From assembly GCA_036382855.1 (NCBI GenBank), contig DASVPO010000008.1, positions 248,001 to 312,000 on the forward strand: a stretch of DNA of 64,000 bases, read 5' to 3'. Position 1 is the first letter of the stretch, and every line of letters begins with the position of its first letter. The notes under the pieces are model-generated. The model did not search any database, was not told the DNA's origin, and saw nothing but the letters and a program-made list of their open reading frames with translations. Position numbers and translations under genes: made by a program. This stretch comes from DASVTR01 sp036382855 (lineage in GTDB: Bacteria; Acidobacteriota; Blastocatellia; Pyrinomonadales; Pyrinomonadaceae). Positions 8,551-17,272 of this stretch are shown piece after piece.

Positions 8551-10326
8551 ATGCATCCAAACCTACGCTCATTTCTCGATTTGCTAACGCGCGAGAATGA
8601 ACTCATCCACATCAACGCGGAAGTTGACCCTTATCTTGAGTTAGCTGAAATCCATCGTCGCGTTATAGCGCGAGGCGGGCCGGCTCTCTTGTTCGAGCGT
8701 GTTGAGGGCAGTCGTTACGCGGTCGTTACGAACCTCTTCGGCACGGCCCGTCGCATCGAACTGGCGTTCGGCCCGAAGCCGGAAGCCTTGGTGCGCGAGG
8801 CTGTGCACGTTGCGGAATCGCTGATGCCGCCGCGTCCTGCAAAGCTCTGGCAGCATCGTGCCCTCGCCCTCGAAGCCTTGAAACTCGGCACGCGCAACAC
8901 GCGCCGCGCTCCCGTCACACAGGTCATGGACAAGCCCGCGCGTCTTGACGAACTGCCTGTGCTCACGACTTGGCAGGAAGACGGCGGCCCGTTCTTCACG
9001 TTGCCGCTCGTCTATACGGAACACCCTTCGACCGCCAAGCACAATCTTGGGATGTACCGCATGCAGCGCTACGACCCGCAGACCACCGGCCTCCACTGGC
9101 AGATACACAAAGGTGGAGGCTTTCATTACCACGAATCAGAAAGCCTTAACCAGCCGTTGCCCGTGACGATGTTTCTGGGCGGCCCGCCAGCTCTGATTCT
9201 GGCGGCGATTGCGCCTTTGCCGGAAGATGTGCCGGAGCTTGTGCTGGCCTCCGTCCTGGCGGGAGAGCGTGTGCGTATGACGAAGAACCCGCTCGGTGAT
9301 GAACGGCACAGGCTCGTCGCCGAAGCGGAGTTTGCGTTAGTCGGGCATGTGCCGCCGCACACCAGAAGGCCCGAAGGGCCGTTCGGCGACCACTACGGCT
9401 ACTATTCCTTGCGGCACGATTATCCTGTTTTTCAGGTCGAGGCCGTCTTTCATCGTCGCGATGCGATTTATCCGGCCACGGTCGTCGGCAAGCCCCGTCA
9501 GGAAGACTTCTTCATCGGAGACTACCTGCAAAAACTCCTCTCGCCGCTCTTTCCGCTAGTGATGCCAAGCGTTAGGGATTTATGGACGTACGGCGAGACG
9601 GGCTTTCATTCGCTCTGCGCGGCGGTCGTGCGCGAACGCTACAAACGTGAAGCGTTAGTCTCAGGCTTCCGCATTCTGGGCGAGGGCCAACTCTCGCTCA
9701 CGAAGTTTCTACTACTGACCGACACACCGCAAGACCTGCACGACTTCAGAGCCTTGCTCGAACATATCCTCGCGCGCTTCAATCCTGAAAGCGACCTCTT
9801 CATCTTCGCTAACGTCTCTATGGATACGCTCGACTACACGAGCGGCAAAATCAACGAAGGCAGCAAGGCCATCATGCTCGGTCTGGGCCAACCCGTGAGG
9901 GAATTGCCGCGTGAGTTTCGCGGGGAGTTGCCGCGCGATGTCAGGCGCGCTGAAGTCTTCTGCGGCGGCTGTCTCGTCCTGGAAGGCTTGCCCTACGCGG
10001 AGGATGAAGGACAGGCTGCGCGGCTTGCACGTGATGAGAGTTTCCGTGATTGGCCGCTCGTCATACTGCACGACGATGCGAGCGTAGCCCAAAGCGCAGC
10101 CGATTTTCTCTGGGCCACATGGACGCGCTTCGAGCCTGCGGCTGATGTTTACGCAGCGGAGACTTCCGTGCGTCGTCATCACATCTCCTACAGCGCCCCC
10201 GTCGTCATTGATGCGCGCATGAAGCCCGGCTATCCGGCCGAACTCATCGTGCGCCCGGACATCGCAGACATGGTAGACAAGCGCTGGCGCGAATATTTTC
10301 CGCACGATCTGGAACGCGGGACTTGA
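8551..10326 (+). CDS. UbiD-family decarboxylase
   Basis: About 591 residues, the length of the longer UbiD/menaquinone-type prenylated-FMN decarboxylases. Typical segments include LRSFLDLLTRENELIHI at the N-terminus, NLGMYRMQRYDPQTTGLHWQ, EGPFGDHYGYYSL and RQEDFFIGDYLQKLLSPLF. These enzymes remove a carboxylate from aromatic or unsaturated acids, most often in quinone synthesis; here a menaquinone role is inferred. The start is placed at ATG 8551, because an upstream TTG at 8533 falls inside the inverted repeat. No Shine-Dalgarno sequence precedes the ATG. A prenyl-FMN synthase (UbiX) gene is not in the window. Confidence 0.85.
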   Translation: MHPNLRSFLDLLTRENELIHINAEVDPYLELAEIHRRVIARGGPALLFERVEGSRYAVVTNLFGTARRIELAFGPKPEALVREAVHVAESLMPPRPAKLWQHRALALEALKLGTRNTRRAPVTQVMDKPARLDELPVLTTWQEDGGPFFTLPLVYTEHPSTAKHNLGMYRMQRYDPQTTGLHWQIHKGGGFHYHESESLNQPLPVTMFLGGPPALILAAIAPLPEDVPELVLASVLAGERVRMTKNPLGDERHRLVAEAEFALVGHVPPHTRRPEGPFGDHYGYYSLRHDYPVFQVEAVFHRRDAIYPATVVGKPRQEDFFIGDYLQKLLSPLFPLVMPSVRDLWTYGETGFHSLCAAVVRERYKREALVSGFRILGEGQLSLTKFLLLTDTPQDLHDFRALLEHILARFNPESDLFIFANVSMDTLDYTSGKINEGSKAIMLGLGQPVRELPREFRGELPRDVRRAEVFCGGCLVLEGLPYAEDEGQAARLARDESFRDWPLVILHDDASVAQSAADFLWATWTRFEPAADVYAAETSVRRHHISYSAPVVIDARMKPGYPAELIVRPDIADMVDKRWREYFPHDLERGT

Positions 10327-10337
10327 AAAGGGAAGCA

Positions 10338-11204
10338 ATGACAATCTCGCGCCGCTTCAAAAAGTATCTTCTGATTACGCTCGGCAGTCTCGTGCTCGTC
10401 TGCCTGACGCTTGTTCTCTGGGCCTTCGTCGTCGAGCCGGATCGTCTGGTTGTCAATGAAGTGTCAATCCGTTTGCCAAACTGGCCGACGGCCTTCGAGC
10501 GCCTGCGCGTCGTGCTCATCTCGGATTTGCACGTCGGCTCGCCATACATTGATAGCGCGAAGTTGCAGCGCATCGTCCAGACGATTAACGGCGCGCAGCC
10601 AGATTTAATACTGCTCGCCGGAGATTACATGGTGACGGACAAAGGAAGCGGGCAAACAATCGAGCCGGAAATCATCGCGGCCGAGTTGAAGCCCTTGCGT
10701 GCGAGGTTCGGAGTCTTCGCCGTGCTCGGCAATCACGATTGGTGGTACGACGGCGAGCGCGTGATGCGCGCTTTCAACGAGGCCGGCATACGCGTTCTCG
10801 AAAACGATGTCATGCAGATACAGCATCAGGGCCAATCGCTCTGGTTGGCCGGAATCGCAGACGCATGGACTCGCAAGCCCGACATCAACGGCACGCTTCA
10901 GAAGGTCACAGACAATGGGCCAGTTATCGTCCTGACGCATAACCCGGACATTTTCCCTCGAATTCCTGCCAGAGTCGGCCTGACTCTGGCAGGACACACG
11001 CACGGCGGCCAGGTCAACATTCCCTTCATCGGTCGCCCGCAAGTGCCTTCGCAATTCAAACAACGCTACGCCATCGGCCACATCGTAGAAGAAAATCGCC
11101 ACCTCTTCGTCACGCCCGGCATCGGCACGAGCATCCGTCCCGTACGCTTTCGCGTCCCGCCGGAAATCTCTATCTTGACAATCACTCTTCAGCCCACTTC
11201 TTAA
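10338..11204 (+). CDS. membrane-anchored metallophosphoesterase (YkuE/LpxG-like)
   Basis: A calcineurin-like phosphoesterase with one N-terminal membrane segment (LLITLGSLVLVCLTLVLWAF). The metal-binding motifs are in the usual order: SDLHVG, LAGDY, GNHDWW, LTHNPD and GHTHGGQ. ATG 10338 has a GGGAAG ribosome site; a TTG at 10323 overlapping the previous gene is possible. Relatives include YkuE and the UDP-2,3-diacylglucosamine hydrolase LpxG, so a lipid A or phosphate-ester role is possible but unproven. It lies 11 bases after the UbiD-family gene and is probably co-transcribed. Confidence 0.85.
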   Translation: MTISRRFKKYLLITLGSLVLVCLTLVLWAFVVEPDRLVVNEVSIRLPNWPTAFERLRVVLISDLHVGSPYIDSAKLQRIVQTINGAQPDLILLAGDYMVTDKGSGQTIEPEIIAAELKPLRARFGVFAVLGNHDWWYDGERVMRAFNEAGIRVLENDVMQIQHQGQSLWLAGIADAWTRKPDINGTLQKVTDNGPVIVLTHNPDIFPRIPARVGLTLAGHTHGGQVNIPFIGRPQVPSQFKQRYAIGHIVEENRHLFVTPGIGTSIRPVRFRVPPEISILTITLQPTS

Positions 11205-11227
11205 AGTGCAAGGCCGCCAAGCTGTCG

Positions 11228-11255
11228 TTGACACAGCGGCTAACGGCGCTATGTT
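11228..11255 (+). promoter_or_regulatory. sigma-70-type promoter
   Basis: TTGACA (11228-11233), a 16-base spacer and TATGTT (11250-11255) lie about 70 bases upstream of the small secreted protein gene. A perfect -35 and a four-of-six -10 make it a plausible start point. Confidence 0.5.
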
Positions 11256-11327
11256 ATTATTGGGCGCAAGAAATTCAAGATGATTGCCTGTGCAACAAGC
11301 TCAAGCAAGTTAAAGATTAAACAGACA

Positions 11328-11819
11328 ATGGAGAAAACCCCTTTGCGAATCTTAAACGTAAAAGCCCTGCCGCTCTTTCTGTTACTCCTCGCCAGCTTCG
11401 GCGCAGCATCCAACGGCAACGCAAACAGTCTGCCTTCCAGAAACGCTGCGCAGAGACGCGACCGTGTGATAGCCACTAAAACTGCCAGAGGAACTCTCAA
11501 GGGCTTCGAGGTTGGCGATTACGTTCACGCCGTCATCAAACTGCAAAACGGGAAAGAGGAATCCTTTTTCATAGGCGGCAACGGCGTTGACTACTTTCTG
11601 GCGCTGCATAAGGATGAGCCGCTCGTCATCACGTATCAGGTAGTTGATTCCTACATTCCTGAAGCAGGCGGACGGCAGCGAATCGAAAGAATCAGCGGAG
11701 TCAGGGCGGGCGGGGAGACTTCTGCCGCTTGGTGGAGAAAGGCCAGAGCAAAGAATTCCGTCAGCCAGTTGGAGAAGAAGTACGGCGGGCTGGTCGAACA
11801 ACTGAGGCTCAATCCTTAA
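11328..11819 (+). CDS. secreted protein of unknown function
   Basis: About 163 residues. From ATG 11328 there is a signal peptide with core ALPLFLLLLASFGAASNG. The mature part is a small beta-rich domain (GTLKGFEVGDYVHAVIKL, then FFIGGNGVDYFLALH) followed by a basic helical tail ending LEKKYGGLVEQLRLNP. I recognise no family. It stands alone between its own promoter and the convergent two-component operon. Confidence 0.6.
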   Translation: MEKTPLRILNVKALPLFLLLLASFGAASNGNANSLPSRNAAQRRDRVIATKTARGTLKGFEVGDYVHAVIKLQNGKEESFFIGGNGVDYFLALHKDEPLVITYQVVDSYIPEAGGRQRIERISGVRAGGETSAAWWRKARAKNSVSQLEKKYGGLVEQLRLNP

Positions 11820-11840
11820 AGGCGACTTAAAAAGTTTCCT

Positions 11841-13268
11841 TCAAACATTCTTCAGCGGGAGGGTCAGCCGCGCTTCGCAGCCCTGTGTGTGTTGATGGTC
11901 TTCGAGCGTCAGAGTGCCGCCGTGGGCTTCGGCTATCTGGCGGCTCAGGACCAGACCGATGCCTGAACCGTTTGGCTTCGTCGTGAAGAAGGGGACGAAC
12001 AGGTTTGAAGTATTCGACAGGCCCGGCCCTTCATCTTCGATGAGAATTTCGAGCGTGCTCATGGTCTGCCGCCATGAGAGATAAACGCGGCCGCCTGTTT
12101 CGAGCGCCGCGTCAACGGCGTTGCGCAGCAGGTTGATGAGCAGTTGCTCCAGTTGGTCTTCATCAGCCTCAACCGTTAATTCCGGGCCGCCGCGGAGCGC
12201 GACGTTAAGACGTGTCTCCAGTCCGGCGACGCGGCGTATCAGTGGGCCAACTTCGACTGGACGAAAGACTGGAGCGGGCAAGCGAGCAAGGCGCGCGTAG
12301 GCGCTCATAAAACGGCTCAACGATTCCGAGCGTTTGGCGATGACTGCTAATCCCTGCTGCACGTCTTCGCGCCAGTCCGGCGGCTTCGGCTCGCGGCTCA
12401 GGATACTTCCGAGGCTTCCGGCGATAGACTTTATCGGCGCGAGTGAGTTGTTCAATTCATGGCCGAGGACACGCACAAGCCTTTGCCAAGCGGCGCGTTC
12501 CTCTTCGCGCAGCGCGCGGCTTAGATTCGCGACGACAAGCAGTTGGTGCGGCAATCCGCGCTCGCGAAAAAGGCTGCGGCGTATCTCCCAGCGACCGCGC
12601 CCCAAAGGAAATTCGATTTCGACGATGCGAACGCTCTCGCCGTGCAGATAATCCGCGAGCATCAACTCACCGGCCGTCATTCCCGTTAATCTCTCCAGGG
12701 GCTGTTGCAGCAGCCGCTCGCCTGCGCGGTTGACGAGGCGCAGTCGCTCGTCGCCATCGAAAGCGAAGATGGCGACATCAATCAGGGACATGACCGTCCT
12801 TAAGAGCGTCGTCGCTTCGAGCGCGCCGAGCCTTTGCTCGCGAAGGGTTTCGCCCAGCGCGTTGACTTCCAGAATCACTTCACCGAGCGCGTCATCACGC
12901 GTAGCGCCTCGCGCACGAATCGAAAAGTCGCCCTCGCGAAGCGCCGCGAGCAGATTGCTGACGGTTTGCAGCGGCCGCATCACGCGTTCCCTGAGCACAA
13001 ACGCGCAACCGAGCCACGCGCAGAGAATCAGGGCCGAGAGCGTCCAGTTTATTTTCGAAGCATAGCCGCCGCTCCACAGCAGCACGATGGCGACTACGAC
13101 TGCGGGCAATCCGGCCAAGAGCGCCAGCACGAAAATGTAATTATGATGACTGAGACGGCTTGAAGCTGCGACTAAGGGCAGGCTCGGATAGGAAGGCGCG
13201 TGTGCCTCCGCGGATTCATCCTCTTTGAGTTGGGCCAACTCTTTAACGTCGGCTCTTTCAGAGGCCAT
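11841..13268 (-). CDS. NtrY-like membrane sensor histidine kinase
   Basis: Two membrane segments (about residues 43-66 and 75-93) are followed directly by a HAMP domain (about 90-145), a PAS-like domain (155-250) and the kinase core. The phospho-accepting His270 lies in VLGHELNNSLAPIK, and the ATP-binding domain shows N-box NLLRNAVDA, G1 EDEGPGL and G2 NGSGIGLVLSRQ. The periplasmic part is nearly absent, so it probably senses a membrane or cytoplasmic signal. Its start overlaps the end of the upstream NtrC-type regulator gene by 11 bases, implying translational coupling and a cognate pair. Confidence 0.9.
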   Translation of the reverse strand: MASERADVKELAQLKEDESAEAHAPSYPSLPLVAASSRLSHHNYIFVLALLAGLPAVVVAIVLLWSGGYASKINWTLSALILCAWLGCAFVLRERVMRPLQTVSNLLAALREGDFSIRARGATRDDALGEVILEVNALGETLREQRLGALEATTLLRTVMSLIDVAIFAFDGDERLRLVNRAGERLLQQPLERLTGMTAGELMLADYLHGESVRIVEIEFPLGRGRWEIRRSLFRERGLPHQLLVVANLSRALREEERAAWQRLVRVLGHELNNSLAPIKSIAGSLGSILSREPKPPDWREDVQQGLAVIAKRSESLSRFMSAYARLARLPAPVFRPVEVGPLIRRVAGLETRLNVALRGGPELTVEADEDQLEQLLINLLRNAVDAALETGGRVYLSWRQTMSTLEILIEDEGPGLSNTSNLFVPFFTTKPNGSGIGLVLSRQIAEAHGGTLTLEDHQHTQGCEARLTLPLKNV

Positions 13269-14637
13269 ACTTATTGATGCGACGGTAGAGAGCGCTCCGG
13301 CTCAAACCGAGCGCGGCAGCGGCCTTGTTAACGTTGCCCTCAGAGCGCGCCAGTGCCTTGCGAATCAGAATACTTTCGACTTCTTCGAGGCTCATCTCCT
13401 CAAGGCGGCGCGTCGTTTCAGCCACAGATTGTAAACCGAGGTCGGGAGCGCTCACCAGATTTCCCTGCGCCATCAAGGATGCGCGCTCGACCGTATGCTG
13501 TAGCTCGCGTATGTTGCCGGGCCACTGGCGATTCATCAACACTTCAAGCGCTGGCGGCTCAAAACCGTCAAGCTGCTTGCGGTAACGGGCGGCATGGTGA
13601 CGCAGGAAATGGTTTGCGAGCAGCGGGATGTCTTCGCGCCGTTCGCGCAGCGGCGGCAACTGAATCTCGACCGTGTTAAGACGGAAGAACAGGTCTTGAC
13701 GGAAACGCCCGGCAGCTACTTCGTCATGCAGGTTGGCGTTCGTCGCTGAGAGAACGCGCACATCCGTGCGCCGTGTCTTCGACGCACCGACAGGCTCAAA
13801 CTCGCCCGTCTCCAGAACCCTCAACAGCTTTGGCTGCAAGTTCAGCGGAACGGTCGCAATCTCGTCCAGAAAGAGCGTGCCGCCGTCTGCCAACTCAAAG
13901 CGGCCAACGCGGTCAGTCCGCGCGTCCGTGAATGCGCCCCTGACGTGGCCGAATAGCTCGCTCTCGAAAAGCCCTTCGGAGAGAGCGCCCGCGTTGACTG
14001 TAATCAAGGGCTTCGCCGCGCGCCCGGAAAGCGCATGCAGGTGGCGCGCGACGACCTCCTTGCCTGTTCCGTTCTCGCCCGTGATGAGCACGTTGGCGTC
14101 CGATGGGCCAACCCACTCGATGAGTTGTTTGACGGGCTGCATGATGCTCGATCCGGCAATCAGCGGTGGAAGACCCGCGCGCGTTGCGTCGCGCAGCAAT
14201 TGATTCTCGGCTTCGAGACGCCTGCCTTGCCTGAGTGCGCGGCCTAACTCGATTTGCGTGCGCAGGGTTGTCAGCAGCCGCTCGTTTTCCCAAGGCTTCT
14301 GCACAAAATCACGTGCGCCGCGCCTGATGGCCTCGACCGCAAGCTCGACGCTGCCCCAGGCGGTCATCACAACGACGGGCAGCGCCCCGTCAAGCGCTTG
14401 TATCTCACGCAGCAGGTCCAGTCCTTCCTGTCCAGATGTTGTATCGCGCGCGTAGTTGAGGTCAATTAACACCGCGTCGAAATCGCGCGCCTTGAGGGCT
14501 TCCAGCACTTTCGCGGGCGAGCTGACAAACTCCGTCTGATAACCTTCGCCCTTGAGTAACAGTCGCAGCGCTTCCAGCACGTCCGGCTGGTCATCTGCGA
14601 TTAAGATTTTGGGAGTTGACTTAATCAAACTTTCCAC
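13258..14637 (-). CDS. NtrC-family sigma-54-dependent response regulator
   Basis: A 459-residue activator: receiver domain (Asp59 in VLIDLNYAR), AAA+ domain with Walker A GENGTGKE (187-194) and Walker B GGTLFLDEI (252-260), and a Fis-type helix-turn-helix at about 430-455 (NKAAAALGLSRSALYRRI). The sigma-54-contacting loop reads GAFTDA (234-239) rather than GAFTGA. It should activate RpoN promoters when phosphorylated by the overlapping NtrY-like kinase gene. Two good sigma-54 promoters lie in this window (3398 and 22112), which makes them candidate but untested targets. Confidence 0.92.
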   Translation of the reverse strand: MESLIKSTPKILIADDQPDVLEALRLLLKGEGYQTEFVSSPAKVLEALKARDFDAVLIDLNYARDTTSGQEGLDLLREIQALDGALPVVVMTAWGSVELAVEAIRRGARDFVQKPWENERLLTTLRTQIELGRALRQGRRLEAENQLLRDATRAGLPPLIAGSSIMQPVKQLIEWVGPSDANVLITGENGTGKEVVARHLHALSGRAAKPLITVNAGALSEGLFESELFGHVRGAFTDARTDRVGRFELADGGTLFLDEIATVPLNLQPKLLRVLETGEFEPVGASKTRRTDVRVLSATNANLHDEVAAGRFRQDLFFRLNTVEIQLPPLRERREDIPLLANHFLRHHAARYRKQLDGFEPPALEVLMNRQWPGNIRELQHTVERASLMAQGNLVSAPDLGLQSVAETTRRLEEMSLEEVESILIRKALARSEGNVNKAAAALGLSRSALYRRINKYGL

Positions 14638-14721
14638 CGCGCTTAGACAAAAGCGTTTGAGAAGTTGTAACGAAAAGCAGAGCGCCGCACGCTTGAGTTA
14701 TACAATCGCCGCAGCACACGT

Positions 14722-17193
14722 CTATTCGCGCCGCAGAGCATTCATCGGGTTCATCTTCATCGCTCGCCGCGCAGGAAGATAGCTGGCGAGCAGAGACAAC
14801 CCTGTGAGCAGCAGCGTGATGCTGATGAAGACGCCACGGTCTGTCGTGCTCACGCCGTAGAGAAAGCCGGTAATCAAGCGTGTGCCTGCCAGCGCCGCCA
14901 GGATTCCGAGCGCAACGCCTGCGCCGACGAGCAGCATGCTTTCGCCTAGTATCATCCTGAGAATATCGCGCTCGGATGCGCCGACGGCCATCCTAATGCC
15001 TATCTCGTGCGTTCGCAGCGTCACCACATAACTCATCATGCCGAGCACGCCGACCAAGGCCAGCACCAGCGCCATCAACGCGAAAATTGACATCAGCCAT
15101 GCGCCCGTGCGAAACCAGATAGCGCGACGCGCGATGCGCTCCTGCATCGTTAGCTGTGCATAGACCGGCAACTCAGGGTCTATGCTCTGCACAAGGCTGC
15201 GAAGCGCGGCCTTCGTCTCTTCCATTTCGCCGCGCGTGCGCGCAACCAGACCCAAATCATAAACGGGCCGCTGAAGTAAACAGAAGTAAATATCAGGATC
15301 GTCGTTTGGTATCTCGCGCATGTTGCGGTGGCGGACATCGGCTGCGACGCCGACAATCCTGAACCACGGGCGTTTTGAGTCGGGGTTAGTGCCCTCCTTA
15401 ATCTGTTGGCCCAAAGGATTCTGTCCGGGCCAGAATCTTCCGGCAAGCGTCTGGCTGATAATGACAACGGGCTGAGCATCCATCTTATCTCCGGCTTCAA
15501 ACTCGCGCCCGTGCAAGAGGCGTATGCCGAGCGTGTCGAAAAAACGCGGGCCGACGTGATGAATATAGACTCTTATCTCTGCGCCGGGCACGGTGGCGGG
15601 CCGCCCTTCGATAGCGATGACGGTCGCAGACCCGCCCTCGCCGAGCGGGATGTCTGAAGTCAGACTGCTTTTCAAGAGTTGGGGCAACTGGCCCGCGCGT
15701 TCCATTAAGGTCTGAGTGAAGTTAATCATCTCAGGCTCACTGTAACGGCGCGAAGGTAGTTCGACTCTCATCGTCAACAGTTGGTCCGGGTTGAAGCCCA
15801 ACTCGATTCTGTATAACTGCTGAAAGCTTTTCGTTATCAAGGCCGCGCCAATCAGTAGCACGACGGCCAGCGCGATTTCCAGAACCACCAGCAGCCCGCG
15901 CACGCGCAGCCTGAAAAAACTGCTCCTGCTGCGCCACCATGAAGGCGCACGCCCTTCCTTCAGGCTTTCGTTGAGATTGAGCCGCGAAGCCCTGAGCGCC
16001 GGAAAGAGGCCGGAGAGCACGCCCGTCAAGATCGAGATGGCAAAGCAGAAGCCGAAGACACGCGCATCCAGATGGACACGGACGAACCACGGAATCGTAA
16101 ACGGACTCAGGGAGACTACGGCGTCAATTCCCCACAAAGCGAGCAACAATCCCAACGCTCCGCCAAGGAGAGCCAGCAACACACTCTCCGTCAACATCTG
16201 CATTATCAAGCGAGCGCGGCTCGCACCGAGCGCAGCGCGAATCGCCACCTCTTTATGGCGCGTCGAGGCCCGCACGAGTTGCAGGTTGGCGACGTTGCCG
16301 CACGCAATCAGCAGCACGCAGCCGACCGCCACCATAAACAGCACAAGCGTCTCGCGCGCATCGCCAAGCCATTCGTCGAAGATGGGAACTACAATCGCGC
16401 CGCGGTTGGTATTCGTCGAAGGGTAAAGCCGCTCAAGCCCTTGCGAGATAGCATCCAACTCGCGCTGTGCCTGCTCGATTGTCACACCCGGTTTGAGACG
16501 CGCAACCGTCCGCAAGCCGCGCGAGCCGCGATGTTTCATGCTTCCGCCGCCCGGACTATCTTGCTCAGGGTCGTTCAAAGCGTTGGCGAGCAAGACCCAG
16601 ACATCCGCTCCTTGCAGTGTGCCCTGAAAATTTTCGGGCATGATGCCGACGACCTTGTAGCCTTCATCGTTAAGCTTGATGGTTTGATTAACGAGATTCG
16701 GATTCGAGCCGAAGCGACGCTGCCAGAGATGATGGCTGATGATTGCCAGTCGCTCCTGATTCTCAACGCGGTCCTCCTCCTCGGAAAACGTGCGCCCGAG
16801 AGCGGCTTTGACGCCGAAGACGGGAAAGTAGCTGGCTGTAACGTGTTCGCCCGAAATGCGTTCGGGTTCACCGATGCCCGAAAGATTGAATGAGGAAAGC
16901 CTGACGGCGGCAATATCTACGAACGATTGATTCTGCGCACGCCAGTCCAGATAGTCCGGGAAGGAAACTCCGCGTCGTTCAACCTCCTGTCGTCGCACAG
17001 TCTCGGAAACTACGACGAGGCGCTCAGGCTCTCTATAGGGCAAGGGCCGCAGCAGGACTGAGTTGACGATGCTGAAGACGGTCGTGCTCGCGCCAATCGC
17101 CAGCGCCAGCGAGAGAACGGCCGTCAGCGTGTAGCCCGGACTCTTCCAGAGCGTGCGGAGTCCGTACTGTATATCCCGAACGAGCTTATCCAT
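14722..17193 (-). CDS. ADOP-type MacB-like ABC permease
   Basis: About 823 residues with the double-block layout of the permeases that are very abundant in Acidobacteria: an N-terminal signature (LVRDIQYGLRTLWKSPGYTL), a first membrane helix, a MacB periplasmic core domain (about 60-260), three helices with FtsX-like motifs (VRASTRHKEVAIRAALGASR), a second core domain and a last set of three helices (LRTHEIGIRMAVGASERDIL). ATG 17193 is preferred; TTG 17199 is possible. These permeases typically have no adjacent ATPase; here a LolD/MacB-type ATPase lies 3.4 kb away beyond a protease gene on the same strand. Confidence 0.9.
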   Translation of the reverse strand: MDKLVRDIQYGLRTLWKSPGYTLTAVLSLALAIGASTTVFSIVNSVLLRPLPYREPERLVVVSETVRRQEVERRGVSFPDYLDWRAQNQSFVDIAAVRLSSFNLSGIGEPERISGEHVTASYFPVFGVKAALGRTFSEEEDRVENQERLAIISHHLWQRRFGSNPNLVNQTIKLNDEGYKVVGIMPENFQGTLQGADVWVLLANALNDPEQDSPGGGSMKHRGSRGLRTVARLKPGVTIEQAQRELDAISQGLERLYPSTNTNRGAIVVPIFDEWLGDARETLVLFMVAVGCVLLIACGNVANLQLVRASTRHKEVAIRAALGASRARLIMQMLTESVLLALLGGALGLLLALWGIDAVVSLSPFTIPWFVRVHLDARVFGFCFAISILTGVLSGLFPALRASRLNLNESLKEGRAPSWWRSRSSFFRLRVRGLLVVLEIALAVVLLIGAALITKSFQQLYRIELGFNPDQLLTMRVELPSRRYSEPEMINFTQTLMERAGQLPQLLKSSLTSDIPLGEGGSATVIAIEGRPATVPGAEIRVYIHHVGPRFFDTLGIRLLHGREFEAGDKMDAQPVVIISQTLAGRFWPGQNPLGQQIKEGTNPDSKRPWFRIVGVAADVRHRNMREIPNDDPDIYFCLLQRPVYDLGLVARTRGEMEETKAALRSLVQSIDPELPVYAQLTMQERIARRAIWFRTGAWLMSIFALMALVLALVGVLGMMSYVVTLRTHEIGIRMAVGASERDILRMILGESMLLVGAGVALGILAALAGTRLITGFLYGVSTTDRGVFISITLLLTGLSLLASYLPARRAMKMNPMNALRRE

Positions 17194-17210
17194 GAGCAAT
17201 CAACGTTGCA

Positions 17211-17255
17211 GAGGAATAATTGTCAGGATGTTGATTGTCCCAACAATTATTCCTC
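17211..17255. terminator. 13-bp inverted repeat between protease and permease genes
   Basis: GAGGAATAATTGT (17211-17223) and ACAATTATTCCTC (17243-17255) are perfect inverted repeats with a 19-base loop. The hairpin sits between the tricorn-like gene's stop and the permease start on the minus strand. It lacks a clear T-run, so partial termination or a regulator site are both possible. Confidence 0.5.
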
Positions 17256-17272
17256 CGCCGTTTTCAAGTCGC

